Shown in pieces: positions 58,701 to 64,000 of a DNA stretch of 64,000 nucleotides. The position numbers were made by a program, and so were the translations under genes. Source of the stretch: Linyphia triangularis (Eukaryota > Arthropoda > Arachnida > Araneae > Linyphiidae). Each line of letters begins with the position of its first letter. The first letter of the stretch is position 1. The notes beneath the pieces are model-generated. The model saw only the letters and a list, made by a program, of their open reading frames with translations, did no database searches and had not been told where the DNA came from. Location of the stretch: assembly GCA_963978545.1 (NCBI GenBank), contig OZ021723.1, positions 46,574,069 through 46,638,068 of the forward strand, written 5' to 3'.

Positions 58701-61687
58701 TATCCTGTGTTCTGAGTTTTTTCTTATGTTTCTTTTTGTATATAAGCTTGTTCTTTATAAGCTTCTTAAGCATTTACATTTAGTATTTTTTTTATTCTCA
58801 AACTCTATTTTTTCAATCAAATCTCTTTCCTAAAGTGCATCATAGTTTTATTTTAGGATTTTTTTTTTTCACAATCGAAAAGTCCAACTGTAAATTAAAT
58901 ATTCTGAATTAAAACAGTAAATTATTTGTATATTTATTTTTAAGATTCCATTTCAACATTAGGGAATTATGTAAATAAAATCTATTAAGTCAACAAGAAT
59001 TGTGACGTACTATGACACTAAAAGTGTATGACTATAATCAGTTTTATTTTAAACAATTAAAGACCTTAAAATTTAAAAAAAGAAAAGAGGTTTTAAGATT
59101 AAATACATTTTTCTTTATTTAAGAATGTTTTTTTCGTAGACAATTGATGCCCTTGACCCATGGGAAGAACTGACAGAATTAGGACTTCACCTTTTGGACA
59201 TGCCTATAGAACCTCGTCTCGGGAAAATGATTCTTTATTCTGTAGTTCTGAAATGTTTGGACCCAGTCCTCACAATTGCCTGCTGTTTATCATATCGTGA
59301 TCCATGTAAGTTATAAATGATAATGATGCTTACACATAGCTGAATTTTTAGTATTATATTTCGAAAAGGAAATTATGTTAGCAGGTAAAATATTTACACA
59401 AAGAAAGAACCAACACACTGACTTATATATACTGATTTTTTTATTTTAATCTTCAAATACATTAACATAATAATACATCATCCATGCAAATCAAAAGTGA
59501 AATAAAATTATTTGAGTAGTTTAAAATTATAAAAATAGGTTGTGTTTCAAGTTGCAATAATGTGTTTGATTCTTCAAAATATATTCAAATGTCATTATGT
59601 AGCGGAATTAAATATATCTTCGTGCAGCTCTAGCTAGATGAATATATCCTCGTGCCGTCACAACTAGATATCCTCACACTTTACCTAGGGAGTTGTGTTC
59701 TATAGATTTGAAGATAGCAGTTTGAGTTTGGAGAATGGCGTATTTACTAATAAAGTTGATTCTTTAAACAATTTTGTATTATCACAATCATAAACACTTA
59801 ACTATTTACAAGTTTGTTATGTCATCAACATCACTGCTATAACTATTATTTTTCTCTTATTGATTGCTAGTTTTAATTAATGAATTTATGTTTTAACAAT
59901 ATTTAGTTACTTTTTAAACTTGAGTTTTTAATTAATTAAATTTTGATTTCAGTTTTATGTATTTCAAAATTGTGTTATAAGTCTACTGTCTTAAAGCCTA
60001 AATATTTTTATATTACGAACTTTACTTTTCATATATCTTTAGAAATTACACAATATTAACCTTTTATTTCAAGATATGAATCAGTATAACCTAAAATGTG
60101 TAATTAATATTACTATTTCCAAAAAGTAATGTAGGTTATATTTTCAGTTTTGATTCCTGCTCAACCGGCACAAAAACGGGCTGTTGCTATGGCAAAAAGA
60201 AAATTTGCAGGGGATACATTTAGTGACCACATGCTTTTATTACGAGCCTTTCAGGTAAAAATTCCTTTCACAACTTGATGTAAAATATTTTTTTAACTGT
60301 TGCTTAAATAAATTTTAATAAACAGCTAGTGTAAAATGAACTCAAATTAAAATTTAAGATTTTTTTTTTTTTTATGATTTTAAAATTTTAGCACTTTTGA
60401 CTCATGGTGAAAAATTGTTAAACAAAACATTGGGTTATTTAAAAAAAAAATCTTTTCCCATTGCTGCCTCATTAACAAAAACTAAAAATCAGAAATGTTA
60501 AAGACTACTAAGTTTTCCAGAAATTTATCTTTGTGGTATTTTTTGATAAAAAAATTTGGAAGTATTCAATATTCGTAAAGAAATAAAGGAATAATGTTAT
60601 CACTATAGAAAAGATTTTGATAAGATTTTTTAAATATCCATCCTACGTAAAGGAATACATGTAATGAAAAAGGGGGTACAATCGTCTTTTTTCAAGGAAT
60701 GAGGTATTTATAGAATATGTACAAAATATTCTGTATGTGTACCTACTTGCACTTGATCAGAGTTTTAACCATCCAATCTTGAGGAGCTCCTGAAATTATT
60801 TTTGTATTAGCATTGTATTTATATACAGAGTGGCCACAGAACCGGGAAAACCTGGAAATCTGGGAAATGTCAGGGAGCTTTCTGATTCTGGAAAAAATCA
60901 GGGAACTTTTTAAAATTTCATGAAAATCAGGGAGATTTTGTATTGTTTAAGGCACGTTCATCCATATTTTGGAGCTATTTACATGGAGATTTATGGTGGT
61001 AAGCCATTAGAAGTTTAATGTTACAGAATAATTTAAACTTTTCATTACCAGCAAAACTAATTTTTAAAAAATTGCATACTATCTCTCTAGCATACATGTT
61101 CTATTTGATCAGGGGGTCTCGACATCTGGAAAACCTAAGAAAATTGGTGAAATTTGAAAAAATGTTTGTCCTAAAATCAGGGAATTTTTTAGAAATCTGT
61201 CAGGGAATTATCAGGGAACTTTTTTTCCAGAATTTTGTGGCCACCCTGTATATATACAGCCTATTTACTATTCTTTCTTCGGCATATTCCCCCCCCCCCC
61301 AACTTTATTCCTTTGAACTTTAATAATAAATACCATTTAATATTGGATCTGAACTTTAATCTCATTAAATACATATAGTCGGTTTTACAATTTTTTTTTA
61401 ATTATTACATTTCAGGCATGGCAGAAAGCTAAGGCAGAAGGTCATGAGCGTAACTTCTGTAACAGAAATTTCATTTCCCACGCCACCATGGAAATGATTG
61501 TGGGCATGCGATCTCAACTGCTTGGGCAACTCAGAGCTTCAGGATTTATTCGACCTAGAGGAAGTGGTGATATTCGCGACTTGAACACCAATTCTGAAAT
61601 TTGGGCTGTTATCAAGGCCGCTCTCTGTGCTGGTACATATCCGAATCTGATACGCATAGACAGAGATCGGCAGCAACTCATTACTCA
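25692..61687 (+). CDS. YTHDC2: YTHDC2 orthologue, 3'-5' RNA helicase (19 exons; 3' end beyond window)
   Basis: Exons 25692-25782, 26386-26476, 26771-26964, 30304-30500, 32797-32963, 39071-39173, 47755-47911, 47998-48052, 48192-48390, 48589-48715, 49012-49204, 50275-50441, 50839-50929, 51544-51631, 51776-51856, 58358-58666, 59140-59305, 60148-60254 and 61416-61687 join in frame (2855 nt, 951 codons plus 2 nt) with AG/GT borders. Order: R3H (residues about 10-75), P-loop GETGSGKT (182-189), TQPRR (212-216), DELH (282-285), SAS (314-316), ankyrin insertion (about 461-524), NIAETSIT (645-652), QRRGRAGR (691-698), then HA2. The ankyrin repeats inside the helicase identify YTHDC2. In mammals it unwinds RNA with 3'-5' polarity, works with MEIOC and drives meiotic entry; Drosophila bgcn is related. 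All core motifs look intact, so activity is likely. The C-terminus, with any YTH m6A-binding domain, is off the window. The start is the first ATG after a possible acceptor and is uncertain. Confidence 0.93.
26386..26476 (+). CDS. YTHDC2: YTHDC2 exon 2: R3H second half
   Basis: It reads [20 protein letters not shown] and continues LGLKSKSRG. The R-x3-H signature of the nucleic-acid-binding R3H fold is R-AYV-H. Enters in phase 1 after TTTAG and leaves in phase 2 before GTAAGG. Confidence 0.92.
26771..26964 (+). CDS. YTHDC2: YTHDC2 exon 3: linker from R3H to helicase
   Basis: It reads [14 protein letters not shown] early and [20 protein letters not shown] late, both conserved in YTHDC2. Phase 2 in, phase 1 out before GTAATT. 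Confidence 0.9.
27507..29470. mobile_element. Pogo/Tigger-like DNA transposon, non-autonomous, in YTHDC2 intron 3
   Basis: The inverted ends are CAGTAAAACCCTGATTATC and, from the right, CAGTAAAAGCCCGATTATCC, each flanked by the TA target. The inside repeats TTCCGGATAA-type motifs many times, which resemble the termini. No transposase frame is visible in 1964 bp. Its right-end sequence recurs inside the Helitron-like copies at 30.9 and 40.1-40.44 kb. Confidence 0.85.
30304..30500 (+). CDS. YTHDC2: YTHDC2 exon 4: helicase motif I
   Basis: The Walker A motif [10 protein letters not shown] closes the exon. Before it are FRQSLPIW and EEIIRMI, typical of DEAH helicases. Acceptor TTTTGTAG, donor CAG/GTATAC, phase 0 out. 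Confidence 0.95.
30568..31551 (+). mobile_element. Helitron-like element, copy 1, in YTHDC2 intron 4
   Basis: Starts TCTCTATATATAATTCTC after an A and ends GCGTTAGCTAG before a T, matching Helitron insertion between A and T with 5' TC and 3' CTAG. A short palindrome TGGTT..AACCA lies near the 3' end. It is related along its length to 39796-40871, including a Tigger-derived stretch near 30885-31090. Confidence 0.7.
31830..32690. repeat. Diverged relative of the GTCCTTA-repeat elements
   Basis: Near both edges it has runs such as AAGGCCTTAAAAATGCTTAG and TTTTATGTCCTTAAAAGTC, plus the TGTGTGCCC..ATTTATAAAA core shared with 24728-25276. Clear terminal inverted repeats and target duplications are not readable, so the limits are approximate. 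Confidence 0.4.
32797..32963 (+). CDS. YTHDC2: YTHDC2 exon 5: helicase motifs Ia and Ib region
   Basis: Starts VPQFILDH, continuing TTQ from exon 4. It contains [18 protein letters not shown] and [13 protein letters not shown]. Donor AA/GTGAGT, phase 2 out. The intron before it holds a Helitron-like copy. Confidence 0.95.
33486..37173. mobile_element. hAT element, 3.7 kb, perfect 8-bp target duplication, in YTHDC2 intron 5
   Basis: The left end CAGGCGCGGATTTAG and the right end (complement CAGGGGCGGATTTAG) are inverted repeats, and GTAGTCAC is duplicated exactly at 33478-33485 and 37174-37181. G-rich/C-rich stretches follow each end. No transposase is recognisable. A short open stretch (+ frame about 34195-34342, with [18 protein letters not shown]) could be a remnant of an element protein. 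Homopolymers occur at about 33583-33608 and 34090-34107. Confidence 0.88.
37241..38174 (+). repeat. Tandem duplication, copy 1 (934 bp)
   Basis: CACCAGTAACTCATTTATTA begins both copies at 37241 and 38175, a spacing of 934. I see only about four single-base differences across the unit, so the duplication is recent. Copy 1 ends inside exon 6 of YTHDC2. Confidence 0.95.
38137..38174 (+). pseudogene. Truncated duplicate of YTHDC2 exon 6
   Basis: The acceptor and the first 38 bases of exon 6 are identical to 39071-39108, then the sequence jumps to the start of the second tandem copy. The remainder of the exon and its donor are missing, so use of this acceptor should give an aberrant transcript. 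Confidence 0.9.
38175..39108 (+). repeat. Tandem duplication, copy 2 (934 bp)
   Basis: It runs from intron sequence into the first 38 bases of the functional exon 6 and continues without a break into the rest of the exon. It therefore marks the original right boundary of the duplicated unit. Confidence 0.95.
39071..39173 (+). CDS. YTHDC2: YTHDC2 exon 6 (functional copy)
   Basis: It reads [20 protein letters not shown] and continues to HILV. Acceptor ATTCCAG, donor GTG/GTAAGTG, phase 0 out. Its 5' part also exists at 38137-38174 in the upstream duplicate, but only this copy has the complete exon and donor. Confidence 0.93.
39796..40871 (+). mobile_element. Helitron, copy 2, with 3' hairpin
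   Basis: 5' end TCTATATATATAATTCTC after A; 3' end CTAG before T. A perfect hairpin GGGGGC-GGA-GCCCCC stands directly before the terminal bases (40854-40868), the classical Helitron terminator. No Rep/helicase coding is present, so it is non-autonomous. Between about 40100 and 40440 it carries sequence ending like the Tigger element at 29470. Confidence 0.85.
40905..42150. repeat. AT-rich element with TCCTATAT subterminal repeats
   Basis: The left edge has many copies of GTCCTATAT and AAATCCTATA (about 40915-41010), and the right edge has TTAAAAGTCCTATATATTC (about 42110-42135). This layout mirrors the other GTCCTT elements. The middle shares CTCCACTGGACCG with the 32.0-kb repeat. Limits and ends are uncertain; no protein recognised. 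Confidence 0.4.
42523..42795 (+). mobile_element. Probable solo LTR
   Basis: A promoter-like TATATAAAG near 42603 is followed by TCATTCATTC-type repeats and, about 125 bases on, an AATAAA signal near 42730 and a GT-rich stretch. This order is that of U3-R-U5. The left end would be TGTTATATCC; exact right end and target duplication are unclear. Confidence 0.45.
43627..44092 (-). mobile_element. 3' LTR of the Ty3-type element
   Basis: 466 bp with TG...CA ends. In element orientation it is directly preceded by the polypurine tract AAGAAGGGGGAAA (complement of 44093-44105). It marks the pre-insertion state of the MITE in the other LTR. Confidence 0.92.
44093..44105 (-). promoter_or_regulatory. 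Polypurine tract
   Basis: A run of 13 purines on the minus strand, directly next to the 3' LTR. It is the expected plus-strand priming site of the element. Confidence 0.75.
44145..46724 (-). CDS. Gag-protease-integrase-tail fusion ORF of the Ty3-type element
   Basis: An open frame of 859 codons. Residues 1-190 are helical and Gln/Glu/Lys-rich, with an 11-residue repeat ([11 protein letters not shown]) three times over near 31-67. Residues about 200-375 form a capsid-like gag domain. C420-C423-H428-C433 is the CCHC zinc knuckle of nucleocapsid. [12 protein letters not shown] (active-site D502) and ILGLDFL mark an aspartic protease, about 480-590. From about 700 the frame is the C-terminal part of integrase (HETTGFSP, then [16 protein letters not shown] and WEGPY). 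Everything from reverse transcriptase to the integrase core is gone, yet the frame is kept across the join near residues 680-700. A gag polyprotein able to form particles is plausible; self-copying is not. Confidence 0.92.
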   Translation of the reverse strand: MPTTRGMMEDQMKQLMEMIAGMKAQQESTAAEMKACQETTAAEMKACQETTAAEMKACQETTAAEMKAELFATIAAGQARQETTNVELAAAIATSQEATSSDIKASASKQESSSASVDRFMERTESVLQSMKADILDVREDLKTVRNEVEEKVSTVQEKVSTLKEEQDKFIDVVEERLRKMEMREALAIASPNWDNASIPFMAPRSNIKVVPFDGKSSWRVYQTQFEMIASANGWNDTSKAFHLAASLRGEAADILQTLPEEKRGEFVALASALELRFGEQHLKDYNRLQLKVRQQKANETLQELASDIERLSLLAFPDCPSDVRDNLSLQYFVDAIKDPDIQQATRMSDSKDLKSTLVYAMRVEAAQQASRKDRRFVRGTLADDSSELFTKKFQELENKIERIMRNIPGSRDRKTRVVCWHCKREGHLRRNCLDLKKRRNNTTTDSPQLNLRRCHLAGQNLQCRTGEAPTSRFHVSSQQGGNQGLFVKGEINGTPCRLIVDSGANVTIVRTDVARRLNSRLLYTAPSVSLQTVSGGNSSVHGKLQVDIALGFNTYKHTVYVAEIVDPCILGLDFLKKNGITLNFEKSKLQTWRGEVPLHDLDMKELCVYRIMAHEDNVIENAEESTSMKSISPASEREPKKVTLMKLSQEVVHVEMDKVSEEGIDIRTPVTSIERRSRDLSAAPADDSDAISKSYNQQDGDQKLSPLLLAYGSATHETTGFSPSLTMCGRDLRLPINLLFGQPPDTPSSPVQYLDDLQARLEAVHRFTRERNNIMTERMKIRYYAKAMDCSFQEGDKVWLGNPKRRKGLSPKLQTNWEGPYGILKKINDVVVRIQQTPSCKPRVVLYNRLAPYYGRSH
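46525..46635 (-). repeat. 33-bp coding tandem repeat in gag
   Basis: The unit with TTTCTTGGCAGGCTTTCATT on the + strand recurs about three times at 33-bp spacing and encodes the 11-residue repeat in the gag N-terminus. The repeat keeps the frame, so copy number may vary between elements. Confidence 0.9.
46739..46756 (-). promoter_or_regulatory. Candidate primer-binding site
   Basis: In element orientation the bases after the 5' LTR are G, then TGGTGTCAGAAGTGGGA. This is a TGG-starting primer site one base from the LTR. Primer tRNA not identified. Confidence 0.65.
46757..47485 (-). mobile_element. 5' LTR of the Ty3-type element, interrupted by a MITE
   Basis: Same sequence as 43627-44092 apart from about two substitutions and the insertion at 47132-47394. 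The break lies in the ATTAATTAC stretch, which is intact in the other LTR. Confidence 0.92.
47132..47390. mobile_element. piggyBac-like MITE, 259 bp, TTAA target
   Basis: The inverted ends are CCTGTTCAGGAC, flanked on both sides by TTAA (47128-47131 and 47391-47394). The matching LTR has a single TTAA there, so the target duplication is proven by comparison within the window. It is GC-richer than the host LTR and has no coding capacity. Confidence 0.92.
47755..47911 (+). CDS. YTHDC2: YTHDC2 exon 7: helicase motifs II and III
   Basis: Opens with the DExH box as [14 protein letters not shown] and contains LVLMSASLD (motif III). Mammalian YTHDC2 has DEVH here, so Leu is a mild change. Phase 1 out before GTGAGT. 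The preceding 8.6-kb intron carries the LTR retrotransposon. Confidence 0.95.
47998..48052 (+). CDS. YTHDC2: YTHDC2 exon 8 (55 nt)
   Basis: A very short exon, [18 protein letters not shown], between introns of 86 and 139 bases. The phases match both neighbours. Confidence 0.93.
48192..48390 (+). CDS. YTHDC2: YTHDC2 exon 9: start of helicase insertion
   Basis: It reads [20 protein letters not shown], then a low-conservation polar stretch rich in Lys, Ser, Thr and Glu. Ends in phase 0 at GAT/GTAAGT. Confidence 0.9.
48589..48715 (+). CDS. YTHDC2: YTHDC2 exon 10: insertion segment before ankyrin repeats
   Basis: It reads [20 protein letters not shown] and ends NVS, matching the LILTENVS of the family. 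Acceptor TTTTAAAG chosen because it preserves phase 0; the alternative GATTCTAG six bases later would break the frame. Confidence 0.85.
49012..49204 (+). CDS. YTHDC2: YTHDC2 exon 11: ankyrin repeats
   Basis: It reads [20 protein letters not shown] and then [20 protein letters not shown], two ankyrin units. In mammals this insertion contacts the XRN1 exonuclease. Phase 1 in, phase 2 out. Confidence 0.95.
49893..50165 (+). mobile_element. tRNA-derived SINE in YTHDC2 intron 11
   Basis: The head has an A-box-like GATGGCCTTGCGGTAGAG (49903 on) and a B-box-like GAGTTCGGGCCTCC (49947 on), spaced as in a tRNA gene, so an internal RNA polymerase III promoter. A GC-rich body unlike the surrounding intron follows. 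It is not a tRNA gene because the acceptor stem does not close. The right end is approximate. Confidence 0.7.
50275..50441 (+). CDS. YTHDC2: YTHDC2 exon 12: end of insertion
   Basis: It reads [20 protein letters not shown] and [13 protein letters not shown], corresponding to the family's EDRELLKAY and VDLDLIMHLL stretches. Phase 2 in, phase 1 out before GTAAAC. The SINE lies in the intron before it. Confidence 0.93.
50839..50929 (+). CDS. YTHDC2: YTHDC2 exon 13: helicase motif IV
   Basis: It reads [20 protein letters not shown], the first strand of RecA domain 2. Phase 1 in, phase 2 out (AG/GTAGTT). Confidence 0.93.
51544..51631 (+). CDS. YTHDC2: YTHDC2 exon 14
   Basis: It reads [20 protein letters not shown] and [14 protein letters not shown] is the motif IVa region. 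Phase 0 out before GTGAGT. Confidence 0.93.
51776..51856 (+). CDS. YTHDC2: YTHDC2 exon 15: helicase motif V
   Basis: Exactly 27 codons: [20 protein letters not shown] then DCGKVKE. Phase 0 at both ends. The following 6.5-kb intron holds three mobile elements. Confidence 0.95.
51966..53745. mobile_element. CAGGG-ended DNA transposon, 1.78 kb, 6-bp target duplication
   Basis: Starts CAGGGTTTCCGC and ends GCAGAAACCCTG. TATTTA is duplicated at 51960-51965 and 53746-53751. Many TCATGGAAAGTCA repeats lie just inside both ends. Two diverged tandem copies of about 167 bp (each beginning CTTCAATCT) lie at 53112-53270 and 53279-53450. No transposase recognised. Confidence 0.75.
54333..55427 (-). mobile_element. 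Helitron, 1.1 kb, minus orientation, in YTHDC2 intron 15
   Basis: Read on the minus strand it starts TCTATAATAATAAAAC and ends with GCAAAGCATGGGTATTCAGCTAG, here split as GCAAAGCATGGG and TATTCAGCTAG, between A and T. The body has about five diverged copies of a 115-140-bp unit containing GGCCAAAACTACTTATGTTG. No coding. The same family forms 62224-63668. Confidence 0.82.
55726..58255 (+). mobile_element. CAGGG-ended element with PIF/Harbinger-type transposase remnant, 6-bp target duplication
   Basis: Starts CAGGGTGCGTACGC and ends GTGTATGCACCCTG. TACAAA is duplicated at 55720-55725 and 58256-58261. CTGGAAAGTCCTTGAATTTC-type repeats lie inside each end. It carries a HARBI1-like transposase N-terminus (next entry). 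It fills the right part of YTHDC2 intron 15. Confidence 0.85.
56278..56595 (+). pseudogene. HARBI1-like (PIF/Harbinger) transposase N-terminal fragment
   Basis: [15 protein letters not shown] followed by [20 protein letters not shown] and LRYC is the conserved start of PIF/Harbinger transposases (FRMS-ESFDELL, DT-YR-AIS, LA-TLR). The domain reading stops near 56470 and the frame then runs into AT-rich noise; the DDE catalytic core is not seen. The element is therefore a deletion derivative. It places this CAGGG family with the PIF/Harbinger group or a relative. Confidence 0.8.
58358..58666 (+). CDS. YTHDC2: YTHDC2 exon 16: helicase motif VI and winged-helix start
   Basis: 103 codons with [20 protein letters not shown] (motif [10 protein letters not shown]) and [20 protein letters not shown]. 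It is GC-richer than its surroundings, as coding DNA should be here. Acceptor CTCCTAG, donor AAG/GTGAAA. Confidence 0.96.
59140..59305 (+). CDS. YTHDC2: YTHDC2 exon 17: HA2 region
   Basis: It reads [20 protein letters not shown] and [17 protein letters not shown], hallmark of the helicase-associated HA2 domain. Phase 1 out before GTAAGT. Confidence 0.96.
60148..60254 (+). CDS. YTHDC2: YTHDC2 exon 18: HA2 region
   Basis: It reads [20 protein letters not shown] and [11 protein letters not shown], the SDH-LLRAF signature of HA2. Phase 1 in, phase 0 out. Confidence 0.95.
60826..61248. mobile_element. CAGRG-ended MITE, 423 bp, 6-bp target duplication
   Basis: Starts CAGAGTGGCCACAG and ends TTGTGGCCACCCTG, flanked by TATATA on both sides. 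AAATCAGGGAACTTT-type repeats lie inside each end. It is in YTHDC2 intron 18. Short internal frames are not genes. Confidence 0.78.
61416..61687 (+). CDS. YTHDC2: YTHDC2 exon 19: end of HA2 and approach to OB fold
   Basis: It reads [20 protein letters not shown] and [17 protein letters not shown], then [20 protein letters not shown]. Donor CA/GTAAGT in phase 2. The OB-fold and later exons were not found before 64000. Confidence 0.95.
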
Positions 61688-62223
61688 GTAAGTTTACTTT
61701 CAAAGTTTCCTTTTAAGATTCTACTTATTTAAACATTATGTGAAAACTCATTGATGAGTTGTGTAATTTAACAATTTTAGTTCCAATCTCAGTAAATAAG
61801 CAGTTTTATGTTTAAAATGAATTGGCATTAGAATTTTTGCAAATACCAAAATTAGATGAATTGTAACAAAAAAGAATCTATGATCTAAAATACCTATTTT
61901 AAATTGGGTGTTATTGAACTAGATTTAAAATGTTTCATTGTTATAGAAAATAATTTATTCTTAACCATAACTTAGATAAGTTCTGCCAAAAAAGCTACAT
62001 TTTATATTTATCAGTCTTAATAAATTTTTCTCAATTTGGTGGATTTCATGTTTTGGCCCTTATACCCTTCTTAAACTGAACTCTTGAGATATGATCAGAG
62101 ACTTATGAATTGTTTGATGTTAAAAGGGAATTGTATTTTCTCTGAAACACATTTATGTTGTTTTTGTAACAATATTAAGGGAGAGCCATTGTTTGGTAAA
62201 TTCTACTTTCTTTATTAAAATAA
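61688..62223. other. YTHDC2 intron 19, left part
   Basis: AT-rich intron with no further exon that fits phase 2 and the expected family sequence. Confidence 0.55.
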
Positions 62224-63668
62224 CTAGCTGTATATCAGTGCTTCAAATTTTAACATGTGCAATATTTTAGCTAGCTGTGAGGCCTCGCATTGCGGAAATC
62301 TGTCATTCGTGTATAGGTCCCAGTTTTTGGAGCTTTGCTCGCAGGAAGGTTCATCACTACTCAAAATCGAGCTCACTTTGTTGGCTGAAAAGTTCATTGA
62401 CACATAAACACAAGCTTACTTCACTCGTTGAAAGGTTCATTGCAAGCATAGGCTCGCACGCTTGCTGAAAGGTTCATCGCTGCGTAAGCATATGCTTGCT
62501 TCATTCACTAAAATCTAATAATATTGGAAGCCTCTCCCTTGTCGAGAAAAAAAAAAATCCCCGTTAATACAATAATACAACACCTCTTTAACATTATTTT
62601 AGTTTTTGGAAAGCAAAATTAGAAGCCCAAACTATTTATGTTGAAATTTTCAGAGCTCTAGGCCTATTAGAAGTCACTTTTTGGGAAAAAATTAATTAAA
62701 AAACAAATTAAAATTTTAACATTCTTTTATGTCGGTTCAATTAGAAGGCCAAAACTACTTCTGTTACAAATTTCAAAACTGTAGCCCAATTTTAAATTGT
62801 TTTGAAAAATATTTGTTAATTAATAAAATAAAAAAAAAAATTAAAATTTCTGTTTTTTAAAAATCCAATTGGATGGTTTCCAATTATGTTGAAAATTTCA
62901 AAGCTGTAGCCCTATTTGATATCGTTTTGTAAAATATGCATTAATTAAAAAATTAATTAATAACGAACTAAACAAAGATTTAAAATAAGTAGTTGAATTT
63001 TTGAAAAACAAAATTTAAATTTTTTTTAAATTTTTTTTTTTTTTTTTTAAATTAACAAATATTTTGCAAAACGATTTGTAAGTGTGCTACAGTTCTGAAA
63101 TTTTTAACACAAGTAGTTTTTGTCTTCTAATTGGAATGTTAAAATTTTAATTTGTTTTTTAATTAATTTTTTCACAAAAAGCGACTTCTAATAGGCCTAG
63201 AACTCTGAAAGTTTTAATATAAGTAGTTTTGGCATCTAATTTTGCTTTTCACAAACACATGTTAAAATAATCTTAAAGGGGTGTTGTATTATTGTATTAA
63301 CTGGGAATTTTTTTTTTCTCGACAAAGGAGAGGCTTCCAATATTGAGGCTTTACGTAGCAATTAGATTTTAGTGAGTGAAGCAAGCTTGTGCTTACACAG
63401 CAATGAACCTTTCAGCGAGCGAAGCGAGCTTATGTTTGCATAGCAGTGAACCTTTCAACGAGTGAAGTAAGCCTGTGTTTATGAGTCAATGAGCATTTCA
63501 GTGAACGAAGCGAGCTAGATTTTCCGTAGCGATGAACCTACCTGCGAACGAAGTGCCAAAAGCTGAGACCTATACACGAATTACAGATTTCCGCAACCTG
63601 AGGCCTCGCAGCTAGCTAAAATATTGCACATGTTAAAATTTCGTAGCGAAGCACGGGTATTCAGCTAG
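62224..63668. mobile_element. Head-to-head pair of Helitron 3' halves forming a palindrome
   Basis: The left half (about 62224-62999) is the family's 3' end on the minus strand; the right half (about 63010-63668) is the same on the plus strand, ending CACGGGTATTCAGCTAG. They meet at an A/T-rich centre near 63000-63050. Both contain AATATTTTAGCTAGCTG-type sequence and the CCAAAACTACTT repeat unit. A single A/T boundary is present at each outer CTAG. Confidence 0.75.
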
Positions 63669-64000
63669 TTGGAATATTTTTTTTTGTGGAGTTCATTGGA
63701 ATATATATATATATTTTTTGGAGTTAATTGGAATATAATTTTTTTTCTTTTTATTTAATTTTTTTCTTGCTACTTCACAAAATGCCTGTTCATTACAGAG
63801 GGTGTTTACATATTTTTAGAACAATTCCGTTGAATGATTTAAAAAATGCAAATATTTTTGTCAACAGCTAATTATTTTAAGTTAAAATTATTGTCATATA
63901 CTTTCAAATTTATTCTTCTTCAAAGTAGTGCATGTAAACAAGCTGTGGAACAATAGATATGTTTTTTCACTTTCCAAAGAGAAATATTCTTAGTCTATAA
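63669..64000. other. YTHDC2 intron 19, right part
   Basis: AT-rich, with a short (TA)n near 63701-63714. No exon is seen up to the window end. Confidence 0.5.

Overview
The window is AT-rich, repeat-dense animal DNA. A spliced metazoan-type gene, Helitron, hAT, BEL/Pao, Ty3 and piggyBac-like elements and a tRNA-derived SINE point to an arthropod. The style of the gag fragments suggests an arachnid, possibly a spider, but the sequence alone does not prove this.

The right 38 kb (about 25.7-64 kb, + strand) is one host gene, an orthologue of the RNA helicase YTHDC2 (Drosophila bgcn is a relative). I traced 19 coding exons (25692-61687). Their splice phases all agree and join to 951 codons plus 2 nt. 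They cover the R3H domain, the DExH helicase core with its ankyrin insertion, and the HA2 region. The C-terminal part, including any YTH domain, lies beyond the window. The start may also be incomplete. The introns are full of mobile elements: a Tigger-like element, Helitrons, a 3.7-kb hAT element with a perfect 8-bp target duplication, an LTR retrotransposon with an intact gag-protease-integrase-tail ORF, a SINE, and elements with CAGGG-type ends and 6-bp target duplications. A recent 934-bp tandem duplication has copied the 5' part of exon 6.

The left 25 kb is repeat territory. It opens with a broken hAT transposase. Two related blocks follow (A, 1.73-6.3 kb; B, 12.6-16.9 kb). Each has a tandem-repeat region at one end and an array of paired TGACGTCA palindromes at the other. 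Block A holds an intact intronless gene between them, an AlkB/ALKBH2-like dioxygenase with an unusual C-terminal half. Block B holds a 31-bp minisatellite instead. Between the blocks lie a chimera of Ty3 pol and gag fragments with an LTR, and a transposon-like palindrome with near-identical arms of about 0.95 kb. Right of block B are a BEL/Pao relic with its LTR, a mariner-like foldback element, a second gag relic and small MITEs.

Only two host-type proteins look intact: the YTHDC2 part and the ALKBH2-like protein. The most unusual items are the ALKBH2-like gene with its palindrome arrays, the unclassified long-inverted-repeat element, and the recent gag/integrase-tail retroelement. All calls rest on reading the sequence. 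No database search was run.
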